This document shows positions 53,909 to 62,356 of a stretch of DNA of 64,000 nucleotides, in pieces (position 1 is the first letter of the stretch; every line of letters starts with the position of its first letter). The DNA comes from Maricaulis sp048269565 (GTDB lineage Bacteria; Pseudomonadota; Alphaproteobacteria; Caulobacterales; Maricaulaceae). The DNA is taken from NCBI RefSeq assembly GCF_048269565.1, contig NZ_JBLXIK010000005.1, positions 62,001-126,000 on the forward strand. The letters are read 5' to 3'. A model generated the notes under the pieces. That model made no database searches, was not told the DNA's origin, and was given only the letters and a program-made list of their open reading frames with translations. Made by a program: the position numbers and the translations under genes.

Positions 53909-54907
53909 TCAGTCCGGGCCGGGCTCGTCATCGGTCGGCGCGCTGAGCACCTGGCCGGGATAGATCAGGTCGGGATCGCGGATCTGGCTGCGATTGGCCT
54001 CGTAGATCACGGTGTATTGCACGCCGCGGCCATAGAGCTGGCGCGCCAGCCGCCACAGCGAATTGCCCGGCTGCACCACGACCGAATTCGGACCGAGATT
54101 GAGGTCCTCGGCGGCGACGCGTTCAAACGGCAAAGCGATCACGGCGGTGACCTGACCATCGCTGTCGAGCTGATCGACCTGGAGGTCATAGCGGCCCGGC
54201 GGCAAAAGCGCGCCGGCCTGCAGGGTCCAGCGGCCATCCGGTCCGGCAGTCACCGAACCGACCATGGCGCCATTGGCAAAAATCCGCACGGTCGAGCCGG
54301 CCTCGGCGCGGCCGGCAAAGATCACCGCACCGGTCTCGTCATAATCGACGGTCTCGAGCACCAGGCTGCCCATTTCCGAATCGGCACAGGACGGGCACTG
54401 CCAGACACGGCTTGCCTCGCCGGGGCGTCCGACGACGACCAGCGGCGTGGCACCGCGCGCTTCGGGAATTGACACCAGTACCACCTGCTCGGAGCTCAGC
54501 TCGCGGCCATCGACGGCCCGCATCACCAGGCCCAGCTCGATCGCGCCGGAGGGCAGCGGTTCGTTAAGGATGATCACCCATTCGCCTCGATCATTGACCG
54601 TTTCGCGGGCAATCTCCTCGCCATTGGCCAGCACGATGATCGCCGCGTCCGGTTCGCCCCGTCCGGCGATGACCGCCGTACCGGAGGGCGCCACGCGCAC
54701 GATATCGAAGACGGGCGGGGCCAGCATGCTGACGGCGTCACTGCCGGTCACGGTGGCATTGCCGGTGGCCACTGCACTGTCGGCAGGTCCGGCTGGCGAT
54801 TGTTCGGGACCGCTCAGCGCAGGCCTGTACAGAATGAAGGCCAGCGCGGCAGCAATTGCCAGCGCAGCCAGTGCCGCAGCAATGATGAACGACCGCGTTG
54901 CGGTCAT
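53909..54907 (-). CDS. LysM protein with Ig-like repeats and signal anchor
   Basis: This 332-residue protein has an N-terminal membrane anchor (8-27) and two bacterial Ig-like modules (about 62-150 and 190-265; each contains a VRxFANG/IIVLANG turn and DxRGEW/DGRW). A C-terminal LysM domain follows (about 275-325, VVVQPGNSLWRLARQLYGRG). It should sit in the periplasm and bind peptidoglycan. It is divergent from the LOG-family gene. Confidence 0.85.
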   Translation of the reverse strand: MTATRSFIIAAALAALAIAAALAFILYRPALSGPEQSPAGPADSAVATGNATVTGSDAVSMLAPPVFDIVRVAPSGTAVIAGRGEPDAAIIVLANGEEIARETVNDRGEWVIILNEPLPSGAIELGLVMRAVDGRELSSEQVVLVSIPEARGATPLVVVGRPGEASRVWQCPSCADSEMGSLVLETVDYDETGAVIFAGRAEAGSTVRIFANGAMVGSVTAGPDGRWTLQAGALLPPGRYDLQVDQLDSDGQVTAVIALPFERVAAEDLNLGPNSVVVQPGNSLWRLARQLYGRGVQYTVIYEANRSQIRDPDLIYPGQVLSAPTDDEPGPD

Positions 54908-55041
54908 GGCCGCTCTCCTGTTTCAAACTGGTCCGGGCGAATGCTGCTATCGATCATGAAAACACCTGATGCAATCCTCGCGCCGCCGGGCCAAGGCGAA
55001 TACCATCACCAATGAGGAAATCAAACAAGGGCGATGCTTCG

Positions 55042-55605
55042 ATGGCGAAACTAAGGTCGATTGGTGTCTTTTGCGGTTCACGTCTCGGTGAACGCGAAAG
55101 CTATCAGGACGCCGCCGAAGCGGTCGGCCGCGCCATTGCCCGCGCCGGGGCGCGTCTGGTCTATGGCGGCGGCGATGTCGGACTGATGGGGGTGGCCGCC
55201 TCGACCGCTGCAGCCGAACACGGCACGGTGCTGGGCATCATTCCCGGCTTCCTGATTGCGCGCGAGGGCCATCTCGACGGCGTCGAAATCCGCATCGTCG
55301 AGACGATGTCGGAACGCAAGATGGAATTGATCGAGGAATCCGACGCTTTCATCATCCTGCCCGGCGGCACCGGCACGCTGGAGGAAGTCTTCGACGTCGT
55401 TTCGCGCCAACAGCTCGACCTGCATGACAAGCCGGTGTTCTTCCTCAATGTCGACGGTTTCTGGGACCCTTTCATGGCCCTGATCGACCACACGGTCCGC
55501 GAGGGTTTCACACCGCAATCCCTCGCCGACCACGTCCGGCTCGACGATGATGCCGACAGCGCCGTGCGCCATATCATGACGACACTGGACGCGGCCGGAC
55601 TTTAA
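55042..55605 (+). CDS. LOG-family protein (TIGR00730, cytokinin riboside 5'-monophosphate phosphoribohydrolase-like)
   Basis: Starting at the ATG at 55042, this is a 187-residue protein with the family motifs IGVFCGSR, YGGGDVGLMG, SERK and PGGTGTLEE. LOG enzymes cleave nucleoside monophosphates to base and ribose phosphate. In bacteria they may act in nucleotide salvage. The stop overlaps the convergent regulator gene by four bases. Confidence 0.9.
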   Translation: MAKLRSIGVFCGSRLGERESYQDAAEAVGRAIARAGARLVYGGGDVGLMGVAASTAAAEHGTVLGIIPGFLIAREGHLDGVEIRIVETMSERKMELIEESDAFIILPGGTGTLEEVFDVVSRQQLDLHDKPVFFLNVDGFWDPFMALIDHTVREGFTPQSLADHVRLDDDADSAVRHIMTTLDAAGL

Positions 55606-55805
55606 TCGGCCTCGCCGACGGGATCAAACACCTCCTCGATCCGCAGTGCGAAAGCCCCCGCCAGGGCAAAGGCCAGGGTGAGCGAGGGATCATGCTTGCC
55701 GGTCTCGACCGCATTGATCGCCTGGCGCGAGACACCGACGCGCTCGGCCAGCTCGGCCTGGCTCCAGCGCCGCTCGGCGCGCAGGACCCGGAGACGATTT
55801 TTCAT
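55602..55805 (-). CDS. XRE-family transcriptional regulator (short)
   Basis: From the ATG at 55805 this 67-residue protein is almost only a helix-turn-helix: LRVLRAERRWSQAELAERVG, VSRQAINAVETGKHDPSL. It ends with the FDP-containing tail of the YozG-like group. Its start overlaps the stop of the membrane protein gene by four bases, so it is last in a four-gene operon. It may repress the operon at the palindrome near 57307 (inference). Confidence 0.88.
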   Translation of the reverse strand: MKNRLRVLRAERRWSQAELAERVGVSRQAINAVETGKHDPSLTLAFALAGAFALRIEEVFDPVGEAD

Positions 55806-56188
55806 CGGTAGTGCCACCGCAGGATACAGGCGATCAGGCCCGACAGGCCGACCATCACCGGCAGGACCCAGATCAGCGAGATCTGCGGCAGATCCACCGC
55901 GCCCTCGATGAAACCGTAGGCGAAGCATGCAAAGCCCGTCAGCAGGGCCGAGATGAGCATGGATTCGGAGATGATGCGGCGTTTGAACTCGTCGCGCGAC
56001 CGGTAGAAGACCATCACCGCATGCAGGCCATAGAGCCCGGGCAGGACCGGCAGAAAGGCCAGCGAGCCGCGCCAGACCGGCGCCATTTGATGGTGGCTGA
56101 GCACGTAAACCGAGGCAAACAGCAAGGCCATATAGCCCAGCATTGCGCCTCCGAAATGGATGAGATAGCGGCGAACAGCGGGTTCCAT
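55802..56188 (-). CDS. Four-helix membrane protein coupled to an XRE regulator
   Basis: From the ATG at 56188 (GGGAG upstream) this 128-residue protein has four membrane helices, with a charged loop RSRDEFKRRI between the second and third. Proteins with this layout are often encoded next to short XRE regulators, but their function is unknown. It follows the 52-residue gene after one base. Confidence 0.75.
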   Translation of the reverse strand: MEPAVRRYLIHFGGAMLGYMALLFASVYVLSHHQMAPVWRGSLAFLPVLPGLYGLHAVMVFYRSRDEFKRRIISESMLISALLTGFACFAYGFIEGAVDLPQISLIWVLPVMVGLSGLIACILRWHYR

Positions 56189-56189
56189 G

Positions 56190-56348
56190 TCAGTCTCCCT
56201 GCCCGGTTGATGCGGCAGCGGTCGGCTCGACCGGCGCAGCGTCCGGATGCCGCGCTGCCGAGCTGGCGGCAATGATGGCAATCAGCGCGCCGACGACGAC
56301 CAGCGCGCCGGCGCGGAATTTGTGCGATTTCAGTCGGTTCAGGTTCAT
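56190..56348 (-). CDS. 52-residue single-pass membrane microprotein
   Basis: This small gene starts at the ATG at 56348, five bases after GGAGG. Its stop is one base from the next start. The protein begins MNLNRLKSHKFRAGALVVVG. It has one membrane helix (about 13-30) and a short Pro/Ala-rich tail. Tight coupling on both sides and the strong ribosome binding site support it. Function is unknown. Confidence 0.7.
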   Translation of the reverse strand: MNLNRLKSHKFRAGALVVVGALIAIIAASSAARHPDAAPVEPTAAASTGQGD

Positions 56349-56357
56349 GATCGCCTC

Positions 56358-57257
56358 CTAGTTCGCGGCCGGCAGGACGGCGCGCAAGGCGTCGAGGAAG
56401 GCTGCGGGCTGATCGAGCATGATGAAATGCCGCGAGTCGGGGATGATTTGCACCTGCGTACCCGGCAGGCCGGCATACTGAGCCTCATACATCGCACGCA
56501 ATTGTTCGGCCGGCACCGGGGCCGCATCCGACCAGGCAACCAGCACTGTCGCTTCGGCGCGCACATCCATCAGCACCGGGCTGAAATCGCTCCCGGCAAT
56601 CTCACCCATTGCACGAGCGACTGTGGCCTGGTCGGCGTTTTCCATCCAGCCCATCACGCGGGCCTGACCTTCAGGGGTGATCGACTGGATCGCCAGCCCC
56701 TGACGGCTCATTTCGAGATATTGCTCACGCGGCATGGCGGCGAGCTGGGCCGCCATCATCGGCCCGTATTGCGCCGCCTGTTCCGCCGTTGCGGCCGGAT
56801 TGAACAGACGCATGAAAAAGGGCGCACTGTCGACGATCACGACCCGGTCGATGCGCTCAGGGCGCGCGGCGGCGAGCTGAAGTGCGACCTGCCCGCCCAT
56901 CGAATGCCCCACAATCGTCAGGCTCTCGAGATGATGGGTGTCGAGATAATCCGCCAGTTCCGCGACGAGCGGCTCCAGGAAGGCCCCCTCTCCAGCCGCC
57001 GGCACATCACCGAAACCGGCAGCGGTCAGCGTGTAGATGTCTGCGGAAGCGCCGAGTTCGGCAATCGTCCCGGCCCAGACTTCGCCGGGCGTGGCCAGGC
57101 CGGGGATCAACAACAGGGCCGGCGCGCCGGGCGCACCGGATCGTTCGACCGCGAAGCGCGTCTGGGCGTCGGAATTGGCGGCGATACAGGCGGCCAGCGC
57201 AATCGCGGTGACAAGCCAGCGCAGCGGTGTCCAGGGCTGGCACAGTTGAATTCGCAT
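56358..57257 (-). CDS. Secreted alpha/beta hydrolase
   Basis: From the ATG at 57257 (GGAGAG upstream; an ATG at 57269 is the alternative) this is a 299-residue protein. It has a signal peptide (AIALAACIAANSDAQ) and an alpha/beta hydrolase fold. The nucleophile is Ser in VGHSMGGQVAL, and the catalytic His is in DSRHFIMLDQP. The oxyanion region is LLIPGLATPGEVW. Substrate unknown. First gene of the operon with the microprotein, membrane protein and XRE regulator. Confidence 0.88.
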   Translation of the reverse strand: MRIQLCQPWTPLRWLVTAIALAACIAANSDAQTRFAVERSGAPGAPALLLIPGLATPGEVWAGTIAELGASADIYTLTAAGFGDVPAAGEGAFLEPLVAELADYLDTHHLESLTIVGHSMGGQVALQLAAARPERIDRVVIVDSAPFFMRLFNPAATAEQAAQYGPMMAAQLAAMPREQYLEMSRQGLAIQSITPEGQARVMGWMENADQATVARAMGEIAGSDFSPVLMDVRAEATVLVAWSDAAPVPAEQLRAMYEAQYAGLPGTQVQIIPDSRHFIMLDQPAAFLDALRAVLPAAN

Positions 57258-57306
57258 TTCACTCTCCATCAGGCATTCATGACAAAATGTAATGATAACC
57301 TGACCT

Positions 57307-57324
57307 ATCGAGCTCGATTGTCAA
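57307..57324 (-). promoter_or_regulatory. Consensus -35 with adjacent 12-base palindrome
   Basis: On the minus strand a perfect -35 TTGACA (57319-57324) is followed directly by ATCGAGCTCGAT (57307-57318), a perfect palindrome. The -10 is less clear (GGTTAT about 18 bases downstream of the -35). The palindrome is well placed to be an operator for the XRE regulator of this operon. Confidence 0.5.
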
Positions 57325-57365
57325 GCAAGCCTTACATATTGCCGAGAGAACCTGTCAAAGAAAAA

Positions 57366-57385
57366 CCCCGCACCGAAGTGCGGGG
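57366..57385 (-). terminator. Intrinsic terminator of gltX
   Basis: CCCCGCAC (57366-57373) pairs with GTGCGGGG (57378-57385) around CGAA. On the minus strand it is followed by TTTTTCTTTG. It lies about 40 bases past the gltX stop. Confidence 0.85.
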
Positions 57386-57427
57386 TTTGACAATGCCTTG
57401 CTGTGGCGGGGAAATTCCAGCCCCGCC

Positions 57428-58771
57428 CTAGGCGGTTTCGCCCTTCAGCCGGGCGATCGCCCGATCGCGTCCGATCAGCGGCAGCATGACCGCCATCTCC
57501 GGTCCGTGGGCCTCGCCCGTCAGGGCCAGGCGCAGCGGCATGAACAGCCCCTTGCCCTTGCGGCCGGTCGCTTCCTTCAGCGCCGTCGTCCAGGCGCCCC
57601 AGCTGTCGCCCTCCAGATCGCCGGCCGGCAGCATTTCGGCCGCCGTCACAGCGAACTCGGCATCCTCGTCGGCAATTACCGGCGTCACCGGTCCGGAGAC
57701 CAGGGCGGCCAGCGCCTTGGCGTCGGACAGGCGTTCCAGATTGGAGCGCACCCCATTCCAGAAGGCTTCGCCGCCATCGGCACCCATCGCCGCGAGGCGG
57801 TCCTTCACTTCGGCATAGGGCTTGGCGTGCAGCAATTTGGCATTGATGCGCTTGAGGTCTTCCGGATCGAAGCGGGCCGGCGAGCGCGACAGCTTGCCCA
57901 GGTCAAAATCGTCCAGCAAGGCCTCGACCGTCTCGAACGCGTCAACGGCGTCCGACGTGCCCAGCCGGGCCAGCAGCGAGATCACCGCCATCGGCTCGAA
58001 GCCCTCGACATCGCGGATATCAGAGATACCCAGCGAGCCGATCCGTTTCGACAGTTTGCCGCCATCAGCGCCGACCAGCAGGGCCTGGTGGCCGAACATG
58101 GGCGGTTTGCCGCCCAGCGCCTCGAATATCTCGATCTGGGCGCCGGAATTGGTGGTGTGATCCTCGCCGCGGATGATGTGGGTGATCTTGGCATCGATAT
58201 CGTCAACGACGCTCGGCAGGGTGTAGAGATAGCTGCCATCCTCGCGGATCAGGATCGGGTCGGACAGCGAGGTCGTCTCGATCGAGACATGGCCGCGCAC
58301 CATATCCTCCCAGACCACCGGATTGCCCGACAGTTTGAAACGCCAGTGCGGCTTGCGCCCTTCCGCCTCGAAGGCGGCTTTCTCGGCATCGGTCAGTTCC
58401 AGCGCCGCACGGTCATAGACCGGCGGACGGCCGTTTTTCATCTGCAGCTTGCGTTTACGGTCCAGCTCCTCGCCCGTCTCATAGCAGGGATAGAGCAGCC
58501 CGTCGGCGCGCAGCTTCGCCGCAGCCGCCTCATAGAGATCAAAGCGCTCCGACTGTTTGAACGTCTCGTCCCAGGAAATCCCCAGCCAGGTCAGATCCTC
58601 ACGGATGCCATCCTCATAGGCCTTGGTCGAGCGCTCGGTATCGGTATCGTCGATCCGCAACAGGAAGGCCCCGCCCGCCTTCCTGGCGAACAGATAGTTG
58701 AAGATCGCGGTGCGAACATTGCCGACATGAAGCTTGCCGGTCGGGCTCGGGGCAAAACGGACTTTGGTCAT
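57428..58771 (-). CDS. gltX: Glutamyl-tRNA synthetase
   Basis: GltX charges tRNA-Glu and, in many alphaproteobacteria, also tRNA-Gln. The 447-residue enzyme has the HIGH-like HVGN (15-18, in APSPTGKLHVGNVRTA), LRIDDTD, and KLSKR in place of KMSKS. Length fits the shorter GltX form of this class. A discriminating paralog elsewhere in the genome is possible. Confidence 0.95.
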   Translation of the reverse strand: MTKVRFAPSPTGKLHVGNVRTAIFNYLFARKAGGAFLLRIDDTDTERSTKAYEDGIREDLTWLGISWDETFKQSERFDLYEAAAAKLRADGLLYPCYETGEELDRKRKLQMKNGRPPVYDRAALELTDAEKAAFEAEGRKPHWRFKLSGNPVVWEDMVRGHVSIETTSLSDPILIREDGSYLYTLPSVVDDIDAKITHIIRGEDHTTNSGAQIEIFEALGGKPPMFGHQALLVGADGGKLSKRIGSLGISDIRDVEGFEPMAVISLLARLGTSDAVDAFETVEALLDDFDLGKLSRSPARFDPEDLKRINAKLLHAKPYAEVKDRLAAMGADGGEAFWNGVRSNLERLSDAKALAALVSGPVTPVIADEDAEFAVTAAEMLPAGDLEGDSWGAWTTALKEATGRKGKGLFMPLRLALTGEAHGPEMAVMLPLIGRDRAIARLKGETA

Positions 58772-58947
58772 GGGAAAACGCCTGCAAGGAGTGGAGGCGG
58801 TGGCTTAACGCTGTCGCGGGGTTCGGGCAAGCGGGGGTGTCGGATGTTGCGGATATGCGCGCCACTTTGCCGGGTAAGGGGCGCAGACACTCGCTTTTGC
58901 GGCTCATCTGGAGTTTAATCGCTCGCAAGGCGCGAGGGGAGATTTGT

Positions 58948-61272
58948 GTGTCTGAACGTACAGTCAGAGATGCCGAAAATGAAGACCAAAAGAGTGCATG
59001 GTGGGCGAAATGGCGAGCTGAGGATTTTTCCTGGGAGGGGTTGGCGAGGCTGGATGATAGACAGTCACCGGAGATGCCATGGATAGGCTGGGCGGTGACG
59101 CCTGACGACCAGGTTGTCGAAACGGATAATGCACCACAGGGGTCACGCGCAGCGACGCTCCAAGATTACTATCGCTGGGATTCCGCTCGCAACCATATGC
59201 GCGAGGATGACGCTTTGCCCCTCATCCGGTGTGAAGGACAGCCTACCTTTCATGCCCTCCACTTGCCTCTGCATTATTCAGACGGAAGCGGTACGTGGAA
59301 AACCGATCTAGCCGCGGAAGACTGGGGCCAGCTAGAAGCCGAAGCTCGGCGCCGAATATCCGAGGCAGGCAAAACAGAAATCAATAAGGCCGGCCGCTTC
59401 AACGGGCCGGACCGACGCGCTCAGCTGCAGGGCACAGTATTGCGCGATTTTCCGATACCTCGCCCCGCTTCATCGGATAGGCGGGCAAACATAAGTCTAC
59501 ATTTGGTCGCCAACGGCGCGATTATTCTACGCGAATGCATTGCACACGCTCTGAGCTTCGAGTCGGCCACCGAATTTCGTGGGTGCGCGTTCATAGGCAG
59601 CACCTCCTTTAGCAGCGCGCAATTTTCAGGCGGTAATGCGGACTTCAGTCACGCGCTATTTTCCGGCGCATACACCTACTTTTACAACACCAAATTCTCT
59701 GGTGGAAATACAGACTTCAAGTCCTCACGCTTCATCGGCGGCTATGTTGGATTCGAGGGGGCACAGTTTTCCGGCGGATCCGCCAGTTTCGAAAACGCAA
59801 GGTTCTCCGAAGGACCTGTCGGGTTCAAAAGCGTCAACTTCTCTGGCGGAAGCGCAAATTTTCGGAACGCGTACTTCTCAGGTGGTGACGTTGACTTCAA
59901 AGACGTGCAATTTTCCGGGGGCGGCGCCGATTTCGAAAGCGCGCAATTCTTCGGCGGGTCTGCAGGGTTCGAGAACGCAATTTTTTCTGATGGCTGTGCG
60001 AATTTCAAGGAAGCGCTATTTGCTGGCGGCGACGCCAATTTCAAAAGCGCAGAATTCTCTGGTGGAAACGTCAATTTCCAGAGTGCGATATTCTCCGGCG
60101 GCAATGCCAACTTCCACAGCGCGCAATTCTCCGGCGGAGACGAGAATTTCAAAGGGATACTCGCTCTGTGTGACCTCGACTTCACGCGTGGTCGCCAAGG
60201 TCCACAGAGCGCCGGAAAGATTGCATCGCAACCATCCAGAAGAATGATCCAGCGCGGCAAGATCTCGTCGGTGCCGGATTTTACATTGCACTTAACGACG
60301 CCCGAAGCCCAAATGGCAATGGGCGGGTTTCGGGGATTCGATCTCGGCGCCGCTTACTGTTTTGGGCCGGTAAAGTTCGCAGACCGACGTTTCTCGCAAG
60401 CCCCCCGTCTCGCCAGTACCCAGTTCTTCGACCGTGTCGAGCTCCACGGTGTCAGCATGCACGAAGGGGTCGATCTGGCTGAGGCTCGATTCAAATATGA
60501 TAGCGACCGGGATATCGCTCCCCCGACACTCGCGGACATTTTGGTGAAATTGCAGTCGCAGGCCAACGCCAAAATCCTGCCAGAGAACGTCCGTAGGCTC
60601 GCTGAAAAACACTACCAAACAGCCATTCAACAGTTCATCGACACTAACCACCAAGCCGCCCGCTTCGAATCCGCCTATCGCACGCTGAAGCAACTCACCG
60701 CCGGCATCGGCGCGCGCACCGAGGAGCAACGCTTCTTCGCCCTTGAGCTGAAAGCCCGTCAGGCCCGCACTGACAGCGATGTACGCGTCTGGGAAAAGCG
60801 CTTTGCGGCGCTATACGGCGCGATGTCCGATTACGGTCAGAGCCTGACGCGGCCCTTCTGGTGGCTGGTGCGGCTCTCGGCTGTGATGGCAGCGGTCTAT
60901 ATCGCGCTCAACCTGACCGCCCCGACGCCAGCCGGCGCCGAGCCAGCGCCCTGGCCGGTCGCCTCATCGCAGGACCGGCTCGCCACGCGGCACACCCGAG
61001 CGGTCCTCGCCCGGCAGACGGGCTATATCGCCAGCCGCGTGTTCCAGCCCGGCCCCATCGTCTACTCCATCGAGATTACCGCCATCCCCCTGATCGATCC
61101 CAATCGCCACCACCCCTGGGCCCGCGCCCTGTCCGGCGAAGGCGCGAGCGAGGAGGCGCCGGGCCTCCACCCCTATCTCTTCGCCCTCGCCCGCCTGGTC
61201 CATCGCATCCTCGCCTTGCCGCTGGTCTTCCTTTTCCTGTTGACCCTGAGACGGCGCTTCCAGATCAGCTAG
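58948..61272 (+). CDS. Membrane protein with fifteen 12-residue pentapeptide-like repeats
   Basis: I start at GTG 58948, six bases after AGGGGAG, giving 774 residues. Residues about 1-200 are soluble and tryptophan-rich at the start. Residues 226-405 are fifteen repeats of exactly 12 residues, consensus FSGGxAxFxxAx, with the two Phe 7 and 5 apart. A linker and helical region (about 490-660) precede two membrane helices near 670-695 and 750-770. The repeat pattern resembles the Pentapeptide_3 type but is longer, and should form a beta-solenoid. By eye the section from about 59.1 to 60.6 kb is less GC-rich than the rest, hinting at transfer or module joining. Confidence 0.75.
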   Translation: MSERTVRDAENEDQKSAWWAKWRAEDFSWEGLARLDDRQSPEMPWIGWAVTPDDQVVETDNAPQGSRAATLQDYYRWDSARNHMREDDALPLIRCEGQPTFHALHLPLHYSDGSGTWKTDLAAEDWGQLEAEARRRISEAGKTEINKAGRFNGPDRRAQLQGTVLRDFPIPRPASSDRRANISLHLVANGAIILRECIAHALSFESATEFRGCAFIGSTSFSSAQFSGGNADFSHALFSGAYTYFYNTKFSGGNTDFKSSRFIGGYVGFEGAQFSGGSASFENARFSEGPVGFKSVNFSGGSANFRNAYFSGGDVDFKDVQFSGGGADFESAQFFGGSAGFENAIFSDGCANFKEALFAGGDANFKSAEFSGGNVNFQSAIFSGGNANFHSAQFSGGDENFKGILALCDLDFTRGRQGPQSAGKIASQPSRRMIQRGKISSVPDFTLHLTTPEAQMAMGGFRGFDLGAAYCFGPVKFADRRFSQAPRLASTQFFDRVELHGVSMHEGVDLAEARFKYDSDRDIAPPTLADILVKLQSQANAKILPENVRRLAEKHYQTAIQQFIDTNHQAARFESAYRTLKQLTAGIGARTEEQRFFALELKARQARTDSDVRVWEKRFAALYGAMSDYGQSLTRPFWWLVRLSAVMAAVYIALNLTAPTPAGAEPAPWPVASSQDRLATRHTRAVLARQTGYIASRVFQPGPIVYSIEITAIPLIDPNRHHPWARALSGEGASEEAPGLHPYLFALARLVHRILALPLVFLFLLTLRRRFQIS
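59623..60162 (+). repeat. Coding tandem repeat, 15 units of 36 bases
   Basis: Each unit encodes a 12-residue block beginning Phe, with TTCTC(C/T)GG(C/T)GG common at unit starts. Register is kept without any indel over 540 bases. Units differ at third positions and at variable residues, so the array is old rather than freshly expanded. Confidence 0.85.
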
Positions 61273-61282
61273 TTTGGGGGTG

Positions 61283-61711
61283 TCAATATGGGGGGCGCGG
61301 CCTCCCCGCGAAGTGCCAGTAGGCGAAGCCGGCGATGGCGGCGACAGCCGCCAGCAGGAATGGCAGCCCGCTGATCGACTGGTCGCCCTCGGGGGACATC
61401 AGCAAGGCCGAGAATCCGAGGAAAATACCCGCCGGCACCGCCGCATCGGCGATCCCGCGTCGCCAACGGAATAATCGCACCAGATGCACCAGTATGACGG
61501 CCGGGATGGCGGTCAGCGCCAGCGTGTAGATGATCGCGGCGAGCAGCACCACCAGGCTCGCAAGCCCATTCTCGCCGTCATAGGCCGTTCCATCCCCGAC
61601 GATGATCGGAACCGCCAGCGGCGCACTCAGCAACAACCCCGCGACGATACAGGCCAGAACCCAGGCCAGAACCGCCCGCGCCCGCCGTCCCTTGTCGAAA
61701 CTGATAAACAT
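61283..61711 (-). CDS. Small four-helix membrane protein of unknown function
   Basis: From the ATG at 61711 (MFISFDKGRRARAVLAWVL) this is a 142-residue protein with four membrane helices. The frame is open further upstream only because it runs through the palindromic repeat at 61859-61973. It is convergent with the repeat protein, ten bases apart. No family is recognised. Confidence 0.6.
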   Translation of the reverse strand: MFISFDKGRRARAVLAWVLACIVAGLLLSAPLAVPIIVGDGTAYDGENGLASLVVLLAAIIYTLALTAIPAVILVHLVRLFRWRRGIADAAVPAGIFLGFSALLMSPEGDQSISGLPFLLAAVAAIAGFAYWHFAGRPRPPY

Positions 61712-61858
61712 TCCTGCCCCCCCTGCATGACGCCCGATCATGCCGCGCGAGCCCGGACCGTCCAACAAAATATTCCGGGGATGACAACGAGATTTGGGTT
61801 TTTGGTGCGGTGGCAGGCGCAATGGCGTCCTTGTCCAGCACCAGAGCCATAAATCAGC

Positions 61859-61973
61859 GTCATCCCAGCGCAGGCCGGGACCCAGATTCACACACCGACA
61901 CTCAATTGATTTAGCGCCAGTTTTCCGTCCGCCTCGCTCTACGAGACTGGGTCCCGGCCTGCGCCGGGATGAC
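61859..61973. repeat. Intergenic palindromic repeat of the GTCATCCC type, copy 2
   Basis: The arms 61859-61885 (begins GTCATCCCAGCGCAGGCCGG) and 61947-61973 match as an inverted pair with 26 of 27 bases, around a 61-base A/T-richer centre. The GGGACCCAG/CTGGGTCCC core is shared with the copy at 32050-32168. Confidence 0.8.
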
Positions 61974-62214
61974 GATTTTTGAGGGAAGTTATCCCCACCC
62001 CACCAACCTGCGCGCATAATCACCTCGTTCCGGTCGCACGGGAGGCGTGAGCTCAGTCAATCGCGGCGACATGGAAGCGTGCAGCCTGTCCGGGTAGAGG
62101 GGTGACGGCCCGAACTCCGGCAGGGCGTCCAGAAGGTCTGACGGCACTAAACGACCGACCTGAATACCTTTCTGGATTGGAAACGGCGGTGGAGACGCCA
62201 CGGGAAATCTGCAC

Positions 62215-62289
62215 GTGTGGGACGGCTTCGATTGTCACACCCAACAAAATAATACTGGCGCCAGTTCGGCATTCGAAGGCGTCCCACAC
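62215..62289. repeat. 17-base inverted repeat around an inner palindrome
   Basis: GTGTGGGACGGCTTCGA (62215-62231) pairs with 62273-62289 at 16 of 17 positions. The 41-base spacer is A/T-rich in its first half and contains the perfect palindrome ACTGGCGCCAGT (62254-62265). Function unknown. Confidence 0.7.
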
Positions 62290-62356
62290 CCTCCCACCCT
62301 GGTGGGAAACCTCTCAAACCTCCAGCGGCCAGCCGCGTGGAGATTTTGGTGCATCC

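Larger units (their letters stand above)
61712..62356. other. Gene-free region with palindromic repeats
   Basis: This 645-base stretch lies between the small membrane protein and nadE. It holds a fragment matching the right end of the GTCATCCC repeat (CCGGGGATGACAACGAG, 61775-61791), a full copy (61859-61973) and a separate inverted repeat (62215-62289). A 70-residue minus-strand frame (61989-62201) begins with GTG but lacks a ribosome binding site, so I do not call it. The section 61990-62210 shows nothing I can identify. Confidence 0.6.

Noticed and set aside
61989..62201. 70-codon minus-strand frame in the gap before nadE
   Set aside because: It starts with GTG without a ribosome binding site, has no recognisable domain and lies among repeats. 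It could be a remnant, but I cannot support it.
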